Of a stretch of 64,000 bases of DNA, positions 31,611 to 44,800 are shown piece after piece. Made by a program: the position numbers and the translations under genes. This stretch comes from Boletus sp. NGJ. Its lineage: Eukaryota; Basidiomycota; Agaricomycetes; Boletales; Boletaceae. The stretch covers positions 682,001 through 746,000 of the forward strand of contig JAGTXK010000103.1 of assembly GCA_019096195.1 (NCBI GenBank), written 5' to 3'. The notes under the pieces were generated by a model. It had not been told where the DNA came from. It saw only the letters and a list, made by a program, of their open reading frames with translations, and did no database searches. How positions within the stretch are numbered: the stretch's first letter is position 1; each line of letters opens with the position of its first letter.

Positions 31611-33636
31611 ATGTCGTCTCCGCCATCTACAGCTCGCGCAGACCAGCCCCATCTCGTCTCACTTGTACTTCAGTCCAAGAAGGCCCTCCAACATGGGGAA
31701 CAGCTCTGCTCCACCGCTAATGCCCTCACAAACGCGTCCGCGCAATGTGCCGTCGACGTGCTCGCCCTCGACGCCAAGGTAAAGTGGATCAGCGAGGCGG
31801 TCATCGAACAGCTCAAGGTGCACCCTATCGCTTTTGAATGTGTTCCTCTGTTGACCATCTCACGTTCTTTCCGTGCTCTCACGTAGCTGGCTGCAAGCGT
31901 GGCAAAGAGCATCGAGCACAAACGTGCGCAACTCGACAAGCAGATCCGCGTACGTTTTCGTCCCACACCCACCACCTCGACGCTGCCTCACCTCGCCTCT
32001 TGCGCTTATCGACATACGACAGGAATGGGACGCCGTCCGTGTGGAGCGTACCTCCGCCCTCGATACCATCCTCGAATCCCTCACCGCACAACTCGTACCT
32101 CCAGGGTTTCACCAAACCTCGACCGACTCGTCTCTGTTCGGGAGCCAACATTCGCTCGACAAGGTGAATGATGTCATCGACCCTACCCAGAGCCCTTCCG
32201 CGACTGTCCGGGAGAACGTCTTTGAGAAGAAGCTCGCGACGAAGCACGTCGATCGCTCAACGTGGAAGACGCTGCGGGACTTTGTGGACGAAAGTGCGAT
32301 TGAGCAGGTGTTGGATGCAATGGAGAGCGATCGAACGAGGCTCGATGTGCGTGTTTTCTCTCTCGTCTTTTTCCTTTCCTCGGACCGCAGTGTGGTGTTG
32401 GGTAGGAATGTTGATATGTGTGCGCATACAGGACATCATGTCAACGACGTACGACTATCCAGAAACGCTCTCAACCACAGTTTCTTCTATACGCGACTCT
32501 TTATGTCTCTCGGACAGACCACCTCCGATCGAGTCTTTGCTGGTTTCCCAAGAGAAGACGACGACAGGAATGGCGAGGCATCTGGAGAGTTTGGCATTAC
32601 ACTATGACCAAATGGCGAATGCACTTCATGACAGTGAGGCTGGGATATCCCATTCGGAAGAAGAGATGCAAGGTAGGCGTTCAATAGATCCGTGTATCGT
32701 TTGAGGTCACATCGATACCAATTTTGTAGCAATGCATCGGGACACGGACGAGCTCCCTGCAATCATGACTGAGCTCGAGGAGGACGTTCATTCCATTCAG
32801 GAAGCTCAGTGAGCAGGAAATCAAATGCTGGCAGACGTTTCACTCATCCACTACAATGAAGCGAGAAATTGGTGCTGGCGAAAACTGTTGCACAAGCACA
32901 ACTAGATGCGAGCCGTAGTGCCTTGGACGATCTAGACGAACTCGGAGATATCATGTCTGACATGCTCCAGAAGCAACAAGACGTTGAGGTACGTTTTCCT
33001 CCATGGCGGTTTACCCATGTGCCCCCTCTCGATTCACGATTCGATTCGATTCCTGTGCTATTGGACAGGCCGACTGCGAGGATCTCTTGGAAGGCCTCCA
33101 GCAACGACTGTTGGTCGTGGAGGACCTGCACCACAGATTCGTCCAGTACCAATCGTCATTTAATAAACTCCTCCTCGAGATTGCGAGGCGACGACGATAC
33201 CGAGAGGCTGCGGAGAAAATTGTCGGGGGTATGATGGCCCAACTGGATACCATGTCTTCTGGTGAGCGGCCAAGGTCTATTCTGGGTGTTGTCAGCCTTT
33301 TCTAACCATCATCCGCCGCCGCCGCAACGTCGTTGCACAGAGGAACGCCAGGTGCGCGAAGACTTCAACGCTGAACACGGCGCCCACATCCCAGCGGATA
33401 TCTGTCTCTGTATCGAGAATCCGCCGACGAGGTGGGAGGTTGTCCCGTGGGCGGGCGATACGCGAGAGGTGCTGCCAGAGGTTGACGGGGATTTGCTGAC
33501 GCAGGTGAGTCCCGCATTCTTTTGGAGACTGGGGACTGATGAGGGATTGGCTGACTGTATTTTTTTTTCCACTATTTAGGCGAAAGAGAAGTTGGCGGGT
33601 GGGGAGGGGATTATTCCTGGGAGCGATAGCATGTAG
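31611..33636 (+). CDS. ATG17: Autophagy scaffold protein Atg17
   Basis: Atg17 is the crescent-shaped scaffold of the Atg1 kinase complex that organises the phagophore assembly site. Nine exons: 31611-31817, 31887-31949, 32023-32346, 32432-32672, 32730-32808, 32862-32988, 33069-33261, 33341-33504, 33580-33636; all phases close to 484 residues, a normal size. Family features include the start VSLVLQSKKALQHGEQLCST, long heptad-rich helices, the stretch RHLESLALHYDQMANALHDS, LEGLQQRLLVVEDLHHRFVQ and the conserved C-terminal block FNAEHGAHIPADICLCIENP with RWEVVPW. The protein is entirely helical with no membrane segment, as expected. The start is the first Met after the T/A-rich leader and matches the family N terminus. 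Confidence 0.88.
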
Positions 33637-33836
33637 ATGTGTGTGTGTGAGGAGGCGCCGAATGTGATACGACGTCGACTGAGGCTGTAGATAACGGTAC
33701 TTGGCAGCGACGACGGACGGGGAACGGGTGATTCTCTCCGACAATTCTGAGACCAAGGTCGAGACCTGTATCCGACTACCGTGACTGAGTCAAATGGCGA
33801 GGGCGAGGCGATTAAAAAAAAAACGCGGGGTGATGG

Positions 33837-34094
33837 CTATGCGTTTTGGAACGGTCGAGGATTGGCAAAGATTAAATGATCGAGGAATGTATCATCAGAA
33901 CTTCCCCATGGCCATATCTTGACAGGGAGGAAGGGAGGCACGAAAAAAAGTATCAGCGAGAGGAAAATGTACCCGCCCCATACACTGTGCACATGCACAT
34001 CCGTATTCGTATGCGCATCGCTCTGCACGCCTAGTACAGAGTGATGATACCCCGTTGCCGGATCCTGACCCAGTGCCAATGGCGTCTCGTGCAT
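33837..34094 (-). CDS. Possible small single-pass membrane protein
   Basis: An 85-residue frame from a Met at 34094 contains SVWGGYIFLSLILFFVPPFL, a convincing membrane helix, followed by VKIWPWGSSDD. An overlapping frame in another phase gives a 67-residue alternative. Exons upstream may be missing. No family is recognised. Confidence 0.3.
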   Translation of the reverse strand: MHETPLALGQDPATGYHHSVLGVQSDAHTNTDVHVHSVWGGYIFLSLILFFVPPFLPVKIWPWGSSDDTFLDHLIFANPRPFQNA

Positions 34095-34851
34095 TCACGA
34101 CTCCGAGGTCATACGGACCTCGGCCGAGGAGAGTTGAATGTCACCGGGTTCGAAGACGGCGGGGGAAAAGAGCCCTGTGGGTGCGACGAGGCACGATAGA
34201 CAGCTGATAGTAGGCACCGTCCTATACATGACGAGGACACTGTTCAGCATTCTCTAGTAGAAAGAACACCTCATCCGGCGTGGTTCTGCAAGCGTGATAC
34301 CGACTGAAATACAAACTTGAGTCGCTCACCTGTGAAGCGTGTTGGCGTACATAACTAGCAGATATAGATCGCATCGTCAGTCTGAAAGCGCTATAGTGTC
34401 GAATGACCGAACAGATTTCTGATCTTTGACCCTGGTCGACCTGTTTAATCCAAAGTTCTGAAAGACGCAGGGTTTATGGGATGGACTTCACGCAACGCTT
34501 CTATTATCTCAGGAAGAAAAATAGGATAGGTATACCTCGCTCCGAGCGGCATAATTCACGCTCCGCCGCTGCCGGGCAGTAAGATGTTGTCGGAGACGAA
34601 TTTCGTGGGGCGGAGTACGTCGGATGTTCAACACGGCTTCTGTGCCGTGTCGGATGTGCATCATACTTTCATTGACGATCCGGCGGAACAACAAAACAAA
34701 TCTTCGTCCTTCATTGCAAGGACGAGCTTGTTACGAGTGCCTCTGGGCATGACTCATATTCGTGATGGATCTAAAGTACTAACCAAGATTCAACAAATCC
34801 TTTTTCGGCTCCCTGTAACATTCGGAAAAGACCATGGCGTAACTGCATAGG
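34095..34851. other. Intergenic region downstream of thiamine pyrophosphokinase
   Basis: A few short open frames on both strands (34509-34694 minus, 34584-34850 plus) show no motif. A 12-bp near palindrome built of CACGGC and GCCGTG lies at 34631-34650. Confidence 0.4.
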
Positions 34852-35904
34852 TTATACCTTTCTACGCAGCTCTGCACACCACCAGATCGGACGAGAGGTC
34901 TCGATTGTCACGAATTGCTCTGTGGGGACGAGGTGATTAGAAGTGGACACTAGGCCGTCAAATGAGGATTCTGTCCCATCTTCAAGCAAGTGGTCAGCAA
35001 AACACACGAAAGAGTACAAAGCATTGATTTACCCAAGTTCCATCGAAGACCAGATGTGGACAACACAGTAGAATCTATACCGACAGGTAAGAGACCACAC
35101 GTTGGGCCCAAGACTTCGTGGTCGATGGATATCCGGTGATGTCCCTTGACATACTTTCAAGACCATAGCTCCATGATTCGGATTCCGCGCTCACCCCGTC
35201 AAGAACCCATCCAACATTGTCATCTGTAACGACATAGACTCTCGACCTCGTCTGTCGGATCTTGTAGATATACGAGAGTATGTGTACAGTCTGGTCGAGT
35301 CTGCCAGAAAAACCTCCGAGAATGAGCGTTTCATACTGGATGCGAACGCTTAGATCTATGAATAGAGATGGTTAGCGGATAATCTAACCTGGTGCCCTTC
35401 CTTGCGTTCGTTCTCTTCGAGCGTTTCCATGCACTTCATGAGATCTGTGGTGTCTTGGTCTGAGTCTTGGTAGATGGGCACTCCCTGAGCAATTGTAAGG
35501 CTGTCTATCCCACTGCGAAACCTTGAAACCGGACCTTTGTGGAATAGTACTCTCGAACGTCCTCGCGCAGAGAGTCCAGATCCCCCTTGATCAAATCTGG
35601 AGTGTATCTTTGGATCCATCAGAGACTTGCGCAGCGAGAGATGGAGGAGGCTCGTCAATCAGAATTCCTCTCACAGATTCCGCAACTCTTCTCCATCCTT
35701 TGCTTTCCCCAGGAGATCGTACAGGCGGTTGGCACCACCGTCAGCACAACATCTCCACGAGGAAGCATTCCAGAGTGTCTCGAGCAAAGGAAACGAGAAT
35801 GGCTGGTTGAGGATGATCAATGCCCGTCGAACGCCTTCGCGATTCGTTAATAGAGGGTTTAGAAACGGCGTGTCCCACTCCACGATCTTGGTATCAGCGA
35901 CCAT
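34852..35904 (-). CDS. THI80: Thiamine pyrophosphokinase
   Basis: Transfers pyrophosphate from ATP to thiamine to make thiamine diphosphate, in the cytosol. Met at 35904 (MVADTKIVEWDTPFL). Motifs in order: RRALIILNQPFSFPLLETLW, then CCADGGANRLYD (nucleotide site), TPDLIKGDLDSLREDVREYY (catalytic Asp residues), VPIYQDSDQDTTDLMKCMET, then IQYETLILGGFSGRLDQTVH (G-FSGRxDQ thiamine-site signature), and at the C terminus STSGLRWNL, SFDGLVSTSNHLVP and TIETSRPIWWCAEL with stop TAA at 34852. Several introns separate these blocks; I did not resolve every boundary. The order and spacing match the whole family, so it appears complete. It is divergent from the coiled-coil gene at 36123 with about 220 bp between the starts. 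Confidence 0.87.
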
Positions 35905-36122
35905 GGAGTTTTCACAAGCGAATCGGCACTTGTTGACAGTCAGACGAATGGAGAGAGCAACGTCGTTGGCCCGTATCCCAAACCTGGCGGGCCATGAAAG
36001 GTGCGTTGGAGCGTCTCACACAAATTTCCTTGTATGTATGTTGAAGACCACTGCGGCCCACGTCCTGCATGCACCACTTGCCGTACACCCCTCACGACTC
36101 AGCACACGAATTGGAATAATAT

Positions 36123-38293
36123 ATGGGACCTACGCGAGACCAGAAACTAGCCCAAGACGATGTGAAAGCGTTGCTTCGGGAAAAGGACGGACGAGTGCGT
36201 GCGCCCCACGAGATTCTTGCCACACTAGGTCTCACTCACCCATTACGTTTTGCCGACGTCTCTTTATCTAGATAGCGACCCTCGAAACGCGTTTGGAGGC
36301 TTATAGCGCGCGTGCGTCGACTGCCCACACTCGTTTACTGAAAACGATCGACGTCTTGGATGCATTGCGTTCTCAACACTCGCTGGAAATTTCAGCTGCG
36401 GAGCATTCAAAATTGAAGCTTGTACACGAAGTGGATCGTTGGCGCGGCGTGGTGAAGAACCTGGAGATAGAGAAGGACGAGTTGAAGGATGTCGTCGAGG
36501 ATCTGATCGAGAAAGGTACGTCGAGAGCCCCTCTCCTCAAGTTATTCCCAAACATTCAAATTTGTGGCATGGACTGCATGGCGGTTTATTTTCCCTTTTT
36601 TGTTTGGTTTATCAGTTCAAGTCTCGAATGAATGGAGCTCATGGCCGTGTAGTCGGATGCACATCACCAAGTATGCAGGTGTGTCGTCTTTCTCACTCTC
36701 CAAACCCGTCCAACGTCTTCCAGCGAGGCAATCTCAATGTCAAATTCCCAGAACAGGTTGCCGCGGGCGCGATCGATGGTGGAGGCACGAAAGACGACTG
36801 CAACAGCGACTTGCTGGCATATGCTACCTCCATAATCGCCAGACTAAGGACAGAACTTGATTTTGAACGCCAAAGCCACGGCAGAACTGTAGAAGATGCG
36901 AATCTACGCATCGAGGAACTCGAAGCCAAGGTTGCAGTACGTGAAGCTGAGCTAGAGAGCTGTGTGACCTCCCACAGAGACCAGGAGCATCAACCTGAGA
37001 ATGCCTCTACTCTTGCTTTCGAGAAGCGAAAAGCTGGTGAAAGTGTTCCTAGGCCGAAACCGTTGTCAGACGAAGAGTGTCTTCGCTTTTTGGAGAGCAA
37101 CAACGCGCGAAATAGATCTCTGGAGCTCGAGATTCGTCATATTGCGGAAAAGGTAAGTATTTCTGAAAAGGTATGGGATCATTTGATTTTGGTTGACACG
37201 AACAGCTGGAGCAAGTCAGGATGGCGGCCTCGGCTTCAAGCGGCTCACCCAGGGAGCCTCAGTCCCCAACACCACGAAATGGTCGCAAAGCCGTTCCAAC
37301 ACCGAGTCCTCGAACAAGAAGTGCATCGGTCGATTCAAGCGCTTTGTCGCGTCCGTTGGACGCTGGCAAAACGGCATCACCTTCGACGATGCTTTCAATA
37401 GCCCAACTCGACAACCAGATACGCACGATGACTACTCAAATGGACGCTCTTGTGTCAGAGCGCACGACGTTAATCAAAGTGGCTGCAAGACAACGAAGGG
37501 TGCGACCACTCTCTTCTTTTCTCAACGCGCTTGTCCAGGCAGCTCAAGCATTGCGTAGGTCACAGAGGGGATAAATTTAGACAATTTCCAGGACATCCTG
37601 CGGGTTGAAGGAGAATGCGTCCGGTGAGATGTCTGTCCCCTGTTTGAGTGACCTTTTCTGATGATAACGACAAAGACTCCAAGCCGAGGTCGACGACCTT
37701 CGAGAGCAGCTTCAGCATGCGCGTACCTTTGCGCGCGCTCGGGAAAAAGTTCTTCTGCGCGAAATCGCGCAGCTCCGAGCTTCCGCGTCTAGCCCATCTG
37801 GTTTGCGTCCTGCTCACGTAGGTCTTCTTCATTACATGCACTTATGCCAATGCATCTGATTACACTCTGGGTGCGTGTGTCCGCGTAGGACTTGCGCCGC
37901 GTCTTTAGTCCGCAGCCGCTCGAGGATGACATCGCCAGCGAAGAGAGCATGGAACTCGCATCACCTCTCATGCCAACCATCGTTCCCAACCTCAACCTTT
38001 TCCCTACCCCCGCATTTCATGACTCGGACACAGATGCAGATCTCCTCTCACTCCGGTTTTCCCCCAAACACGTGTCCTCGCCCGCACCCGAGGTTCCATC
38101 CACCCCTCCCCACACTACCCGTCATAGCCCCGGCCCGCAAGAGATCGAAAGGGTGCAAACGGCACTAGATGCCGCGCGGACACACCTGGCGCAGAAGGAG
38201 GAAGCACTAGCGCAGCTCCGCACTGAGATGGTGAGGCTCCAGCTGGAAGTGCATGCGCAAACGCGGAGCGACGGGGATGGGGATGGGGGCTAA
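36123..38293 (+). CDS. Coiled-coil protein of unknown function
   Basis: A multi-exon gene starting MGPTRDQKLAQDDVKALLRE at 36123. Exons then read IATLETRLEAYSARASTAHT and LKLVHEVDRWRGVVKNLEIE, followed by VQVSNEWSSWPCSRMHITKY, GNLNVKFPEQVAAG, a long helix (YATSIIARLRTELDFERQSH), an LEIRHIAEKLEQVRM helix, a Ser/Pro linker (SGSPREPQSPTPRNGRKAV), MLSIAQLDNQIRTMTTQMDA, then LQAEVDDLREQLQHARTFAR and a final coiled coil (ERVQTALDAARTHLAQKEEA). The splice at GTCCG|GTGAGA to ACTCCAAG keeps the heptads in frame. It looks like a structural coiled-coil protein, perhaps of the spindle-pole or cytoskeletal type, but I cannot assign it. Confidence 0.72.
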
Positions 38294-38834
38294 CACGTCG
38301 GGTTCTTGTCGCAACATATACGTGGAGCCTTTGATCTTACACCCGTCTGTCTTGCTTTGGCTTTTTCTGATTCTGCTTTGTGATTTGTATCACATTTTTG
38401 AAGGTGCGATCATTGCCAATGTCTTGTTTACAAATGTTCTGGATTATATTACTGTAACGATATTTGTATCAACTTTGTACCATTTGCTTCCTCGTGATCG
38501 AGATGAAGAAAGCTTTATTTAAATACAATGAACCAGAAAGCTACTTTGGCCCTTTGGGTAGGTTTCAGATCCCACTGCAGCAATTGGTAGTGACTAGTAC
38601 AGTACATTTAAATGTGCCCGGAGCCCATTCAAAACCCGACTACAAGTAACATGAACACAGTTGCCTCCGCACCCGAATCGAAAACTAGGTCGTGCGCATA
38701 AAAAACACGATTACACCCAGAGTTTTCATACCATGTCCACATGCGCACGACGCATCATGTATATCCCATTCACACCCAAAAATGTTAGGATAAGAGTAGT
38801 GCCACAGCGCTGGACGTGTCCCCAACCCCGACGC
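38294..38834. other. Convergent intergenic region
   Basis: AT-richer 3' flank of two convergent genes; short open frames without motifs. Confidence 0.4.
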
Positions 38835-41522
38835 TCACTCCAAACTGAGCTCCACCGCCAACGTCACGCTCATCAACACGACATACGCCAAAATCAAAAA
38901 CAGCCCCCATCGCCTCGAAAGGACATACCCTTTCATCGGGACGACCACCAGCGTCGTCACCAATAATATTAATAGCCCGACCGCGCTCGTGATCAGCGTG
39001 GGCGTGAAATCGAGTTCGTAAGGGGTTCCGCCGGAATGTTTGATGACGTAGGTGCCGGAGATACCGATGCCGAGGAGGATGTTGACCATGGGGCCACCGA
39101 AGCAGGCGGAGAAACCCATCATGGGGGCGAATACCTGTACATGAGGGTGTAAGTAGTGTGTGGAGGGAGTAATAGAGGGCATGTGAGCGAAACATACAGC
39201 GACGCTCATGTTGGCGACGAGATCGGCGAGCGAGTTACCAACGGCGAAGATCGTGAGACCGATGATGGCATCCGAAAGCCCAAAGATGAACCCAAATGTC
39301 TAGAAAAACAAAGATACGTGAGTGCACTCGACAGGAGGGGGGTTCAGAATCAGTTACTTGGAGGACGTTCACGACTTCGTCGGCAATCGCCATAATCCAC
39401 ACGACAGCGACGAGGAACCCCATGCAGCATCTCGCCATTTGAATGGCAGGGAGTAAGACCGCGTTGGAAAACGTGAGCACAAGCGACGCAAGCACGAATC
39501 CCCCGAGGGCTGTCCCAGCCAACAGCCACTTTATGTGGCTACTCCCACCTTGACTCCAAGTATTCAAAAAAAAACGCGTTCATCACAAGGTGAAAACGGC
39601 GTACTGAATAACACAGTGACGCAGAACAGGGGGCCAAGGACACACTGGACGGCTGTCAACCACTTGTTGGACTCTACCTCATGAAGGTCTTCCTGGACTT
39701 CATGCTCAGCCATCAATGCCCTCTCGACTCCCTCTTCCTCGAACTCGGACAGATGCGTCTCGTGTCCATCCATTTTTTCCTCGTGCGAATTGTCCTTACC
39801 ATAGGGGGTTACGACGACAGGTAATGTGACGGTCAACGCCATGACGGCCGGAGCGGCGAGAAGCGAGACGATCTTCCCCGTCAACGTCTTTGACCCGAAG
39901 TGATGGAGGGATGGGAACAGAATATACCACGTCCGCGCTAGAACGTGCCATATACCCTGAGGCCGCGTTGGAGGGTTCTGTTCCTCGACCTCTGTCAACG
40001 CTGGCGTTTCAGTAGGAGAGGCAGGCGTGTGTAAGATCGAGGGAATCGTAGGGATAGAGAGCGGAGTACGCGCGCCTTCCTCGTGCGCATTCACCCGTTC
40101 TGCTTCCTCACTGTCTGGCTCCTCTGATATGGAGGTGCGGAACAGTTCTGGAGAGCGGTCATTCAGGGGAACGCCGAGTGCCCCGTCCCATTCTTCAGTT
40201 TCGGTTGGTGGGCGTGAAATGGAGCTAGAGCGACTTTGACGGCGGGGGATATGGTAGTGGCCACCTGCATAAGGCGTCACGGGTGAATCGAACATGTTGA
40301 GGGATGAACTAGCGGCCTGACTTTGGAGGGAGGCAACGACCTGTCTGAATTCTATGGCACCGACCAGAGAGAAGGAAGGCATTTGGGCGAGGTGAGAAGG
40401 TGAGCTGATTGGAGATGGAGTGCGAGAATGAGGTGCTGGAGGAAGTCGTGTTTGTACACGAGGTACAGTAGGCACGGAGGAGGATCTAATACGTGTGGGT
40501 ATTGGGGACAACAGCGGCACTGTCAAATCGATTGAAGGTGGTGCTAGCGGAGAATCTTCGGGGGAAGAAAAGTGAGCAGGACAAAATGTCAAGTTTGGAA
40601 GGGCATTACCGTCAGAGTATGGTTGAAGTGGACTTTCATCCATGTACTCTGCGCGCATGGTTGCTTCTCTGCGACGCTTTTTTTCTCTACGACTCATCCA
40701 CCAACCGCCGACGATGACGGTGAAGGCATAGAAGCCGTACCAGACGACGAGCAATGTTGACTCGAGAGCGGTTATCGTGCCATCCCAAAGAATGAGAAGC
40801 AACATGCATATCGCGATAGTGAAGAAACCGACGTCACGAAGGAACGGGATACGATCGACTTTAAATGGGCGAATGACGCACATGGATCCCGCAACGCAAG
40901 AGACGATAAAGGAAGCTGCACCCAGTAGCTCACCGATTGCCAAGCTGCCCGAGTTTGCCCGCATAGCAGAAAATGTCGCAAAGACGTCCGGACTGGCGTT
41001 TCCAAAAGCAAGGAGTGTGACACCGGCGACATCTTCATTCAACCCGAGGAATTGCGCAATTGCGGCAAGATTTGGAGTGAAGAAGTCTGAGGCGGATATT
41101 CCGAGAGTGGAGAAGAGGAACAAGAGCCAGAGAAGGAGCGCTGTGAATATAAGGGGTCGAACGGAAGGGTCAGCACAGAAATAAAGGTGTAAATAAGGGA
41201 TTGAGAGAACTGTGTCTGATGTTGGACACTGATCACGGACATGAATACATTGGTCCGAGGCGAGTTCAAAGTCGAGCGGTCGACACTAGATCAACAGGAC
41301 ATGAGCAACGACGAGTGTCATGATAAGCTAAGTTGGCACCTCGTCTTCGTTGACTGGAAGGTCTGACAATGAAGCTGCGAATGGGAAACGTTTCCATACA
41401 GCGGTGTTGCGCTGAAGTGCTAGTTGATAGTCGTGTGGTACCTGCGCATACCTGCTCTGCGACCAGAGAAGACAATTGGCGATGAGACACGCGAGAAAGA
41501 TAGCTTTAGCGATGTTGGACAT
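38835..41522 (-). CDS. Na+/Ca2+-exchanger-type cation antiporter (NCX/NCLX-like)
   Basis: CaCA-superfamily transporter moving Ca2+ across an intracellular membrane. Met at 41522 starts a signal-anchor (MSNIAKAIFLACLIANCLLW). The next exons give a Cys-bearing lumenal segment (SDQCIHVRDQCP, IPYLHLYFCADPSVRPLIF). The first alpha repeat is in the large exon: TLGISASDFFTPNLAAIAQF, VTLLAFGNASPDVFATFSAM, with the expected GN-SPD core. A long cytosolic loop rich in Ser/Pro/Glu follows, then YILFPSLHHFGSKTLTGKIV and further helices. The second alpha repeat reads GFIFGLSDAIIGLTIFAVGN, SLADLVANMSVA and GFSACFGGPMVNILLGIGIS. The C terminus ends TLAVELSLE. The architecture of two Na_Ca_ex domains separated by a loop matches fungal YDL206W/NCLX-type proteins. 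Ion coupling cannot be decided from sequence. Confidence 0.85.
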
Positions 41523-41880
41523 GATGAGAGAAGGAAAGCAAAAGCAAAGCGGTCAGCGTGCGGGTTGATCTGGCATTCGGTGGCGAGTCGTGCAACGCTA
41601 CAGTTATGCAACAGTGCAAGTGGCTCAGCAGAGATTATATCGAGCTGGGACAGTCATTTTCCGTGATTATGTCATCCCTATCTTTGACGGTGCGATTGAG
41701 GCGTGTCGCGCTCAATTTCCGACACAGCGACCGAGCCATGCAGAATGGGTGAGCTGAGCGGTGCGAACAGTGACTGTCGTCGGAGACGATGTAGTGTGTC
41801 GGTTGAACTTTCAATGTTCTGTCGTGTATTAGAATCGCCACTATTGCCGCTTTGCATCCTGCCGCATCAGCTCGACGTTC

Positions 41881-44800
41881 ATGGTATTGGCACAACCACC
41901 CCGCATGAAGATCGCGGTCCTCACGTCGGGCGGCGACAGCGCAGGCATGAATGCCGTCGTCCGCTCCGTCGTCAAGATCGGTATCCTGAGGCAAGTCTCG
42001 GTCCTCGCCCAGTTCGATCTCTCTTGTTCTCACAAGCTCCCACACAAAATCATCATCTCCCTTTCCTTCGTCATTGAACCCGTCCATTGATTACAGAGGA
42101 TGTGAGACATATATCGTTCGTGAGGGATACGAAGGTCTCGTTCGCGGCAACACCCAGGAATACGTCCCCTACCATGAAATTCTCGCAGATCCCAGCGCTG
42201 CCCAAACCACGCGCAGAGGCGCTCAAACCAACCTCTTCGAGAACCTGCGCTTCGGAGACGGTGGCCTCCTTCGCGACGGTACCTCTGACCATCCAAGTGG
42301 TCGTTCCCTCAAAGGTCGCTACATCGTTCGCGTCGGATTCGACGACGTAAGAGGCTGGTTCGCAGAAGTACGTGCGCGATTTGTTGTCGAGTGTGACGAG
42401 AATCAATCCGAATTCAGGGTGGTACGCTCATCGGAACCGCTCGTTCGAAAGCCTTCCGCACCCCAGAAGGCCGTGCATCGGCCGCATACAATCTCATCAA
42501 AGAAGGCATCGACGCCCTCGTCGTTTGCGGTGGTGACGGCTCCCTCACCGGCGCCGACGTCTTCCGCGCCGAATGGCCTTCCCTCCTAGAGTCCCTCCAC
42601 GCCCAGGGCAAAATCACCCCAGAACAACTTGCCAAACATGGTCACCTCCGCATCGTCGGCCTCGTCGGATCCATCGACAACGACATGAGTTTGACCGATA
42701 TGACCATCGGCGCACCGACAGCGTTGCAGAGGATCTGTGAAGCGATCGATAATATCAACTCGACCGCGGCCTCGCACTCGAGAGCCTTTGTGCTCGAGGT
42801 CATGGGCAGGCATTGTGGGTGGTTGGCCTTGCTCGCTGGCGTTAGGTACGCCTTCCTGAACTATATTAGAGATCACCACGTTGATCGCGCGTTGATAGCG
42901 GTGGTGCGGATTTCATTTTTATTCCCGAATGCCCACCCGAAGCAAATCCATGGGAGAACTACATGTGTGAGACGATCCAACGTGTAGGTCTTTTGTCCAC
43001 CATCCACCGTTCACCGTCTAACTTTCTCCTAGCACCGTCAAATCGGGAAGCGCAAAACAATCGTCATCGTGGCCGAAGGCGCTCACGATGCCAACCTCCA
43101 GCCTATTCGTGTCGATTACGTTAAAGATGTTCTGACCGAACGCCTCGGGCTGGACACGCGTGTCACCACGCTCGGACACACACAACGCGGAGGCAAACCT
43201 TGTGCACTTGACCGCACACTGGTGAGACAACGTGTTCCTGCCAGCAAAACATTGTGATAACGCATTCCCTGTAGCCGACGTTACAGGGCGTCGAAGCTGT
43301 TAATGCCCTACTCGAGGCTACCCCTGACACGCCTTCCTATATGATTGGAGTTCGTGAAAACAAGATCACTCGCGTGCCTCTCATGGAAGCTGTCGCGATG
43401 GTACAATTTCACTCACAACTCCACGCATATATGCTCAATATTTGCTCTCCCGTAGACCAAGGCAGTCGCAGACGCGATCGCAGCAAAGGACTTCGCCAAA
43501 GCAACGTCCTTGCGTGACCCCGAATTCTTGCAGAGCCTGGAAAACTTTTTCACTACGTCGACTCTCTACACCGAGAAACAGTTGCCAGAAACGCAGGTCA
43601 GTTATAGCATTCTTCACAAATCCATCCCATCTGACCGTCTGTGTAGCGAATGCGGGTTGGGATCATGCAGTAAGCGCTCCCACCCATCCTTGCACAATGA
43701 GACCGGGCTGACTCTCTCCGTATCGCAGCATCGGGGCCCCAGCTGGAGGGATGAACGCTGCAACACGTGCTGCAGTCCGGTACTGTATCAAACAAGGACA
43801 CACCCCACTCGCCGTGCACAACGGCTTCCGCGGTCTCCTCGACGACAACATCCACGAACTCTCCTGGCTCGGCGTCGACGGCTGGACCGCTCGCGGTGGC
43901 TCCGAGCTCGGTACGAATCGCACCCTCCCCGACGTCGACCTCGGCGCCGTCGCCTCCCGTTTCCAAGAACACAACCTGAACGCCCTCATGCTCATCGGAG
44001 GGTTCGAAGCGTTCAACGCCCTGCTTATCCTCGACAACGCACGCAAGTTGTACCCGTCATTCAATATCCCGATGGTGCATCTCCCCGCGACGATCTCGAA
44101 CAATGTGCCGTTGACCGAATTTAGTTTGGGGAGTGATACGAGTTTGAATGCGCTCGTGGATGCGTGCGATTCGATCAAGCAGAGTGCGTCTGCGAGTCGC
44201 AATCGGGTGTTTGTCGTCGAGACGCAGGGTGGCAAGTGTGGGTATATTGCGACGATGGGTGCGTTGGCGGTATGTATTCTTTTTTTTCCGCCTGGTCTTG
44301 TATGAGGACGTTCATTGGATTTCGGTTTGGAATGATCAGACGGGTGCGTCGTTGGTGTATACGCCGGAACAGGGGATGGAACTCGATTCGTTACGCGACG
44401 ACGTCAAGTTCCTCAAGATGCGCTACGGGCTGGACGCCAAAGGAAAGAGCGAGGGCCGTCTCGTCATCCGGTACGTCCTACCCCTCCGTTCCCCCCTGCT
44501 CTCATACCCAACTCTTCTTTAACAACAGAAACGAATGCGCTTCAACGGTCTACACGACCGACGTCATCACCAAGATGTTCAAAGAAGAAGGCGGCGCCCT
44601 CTTTGACTCGCGCTCCGCCTCCCTCGGGCACACCCTCCAAGGCGGGGTTCCCTCCCCCATGGACCGCGCTCGCGCCACGCGTCTCTCCCTCCGTTGCATG
44701 TCCTTTTTGGAGGACCACCACGCGCGGTTGCAGGCGCAACCTGGAAGGGTCAAGATTGCGCCCGAGGAGAGTGCGGCGGTGATCACGATCCAGGGGAGTT

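Noticed and set aside
36439-37401. 320-codon plus-strand frame
   Set aside because: Partly a read-through of introns in the coiled-coil gene; only its middle part agrees with the exon model.
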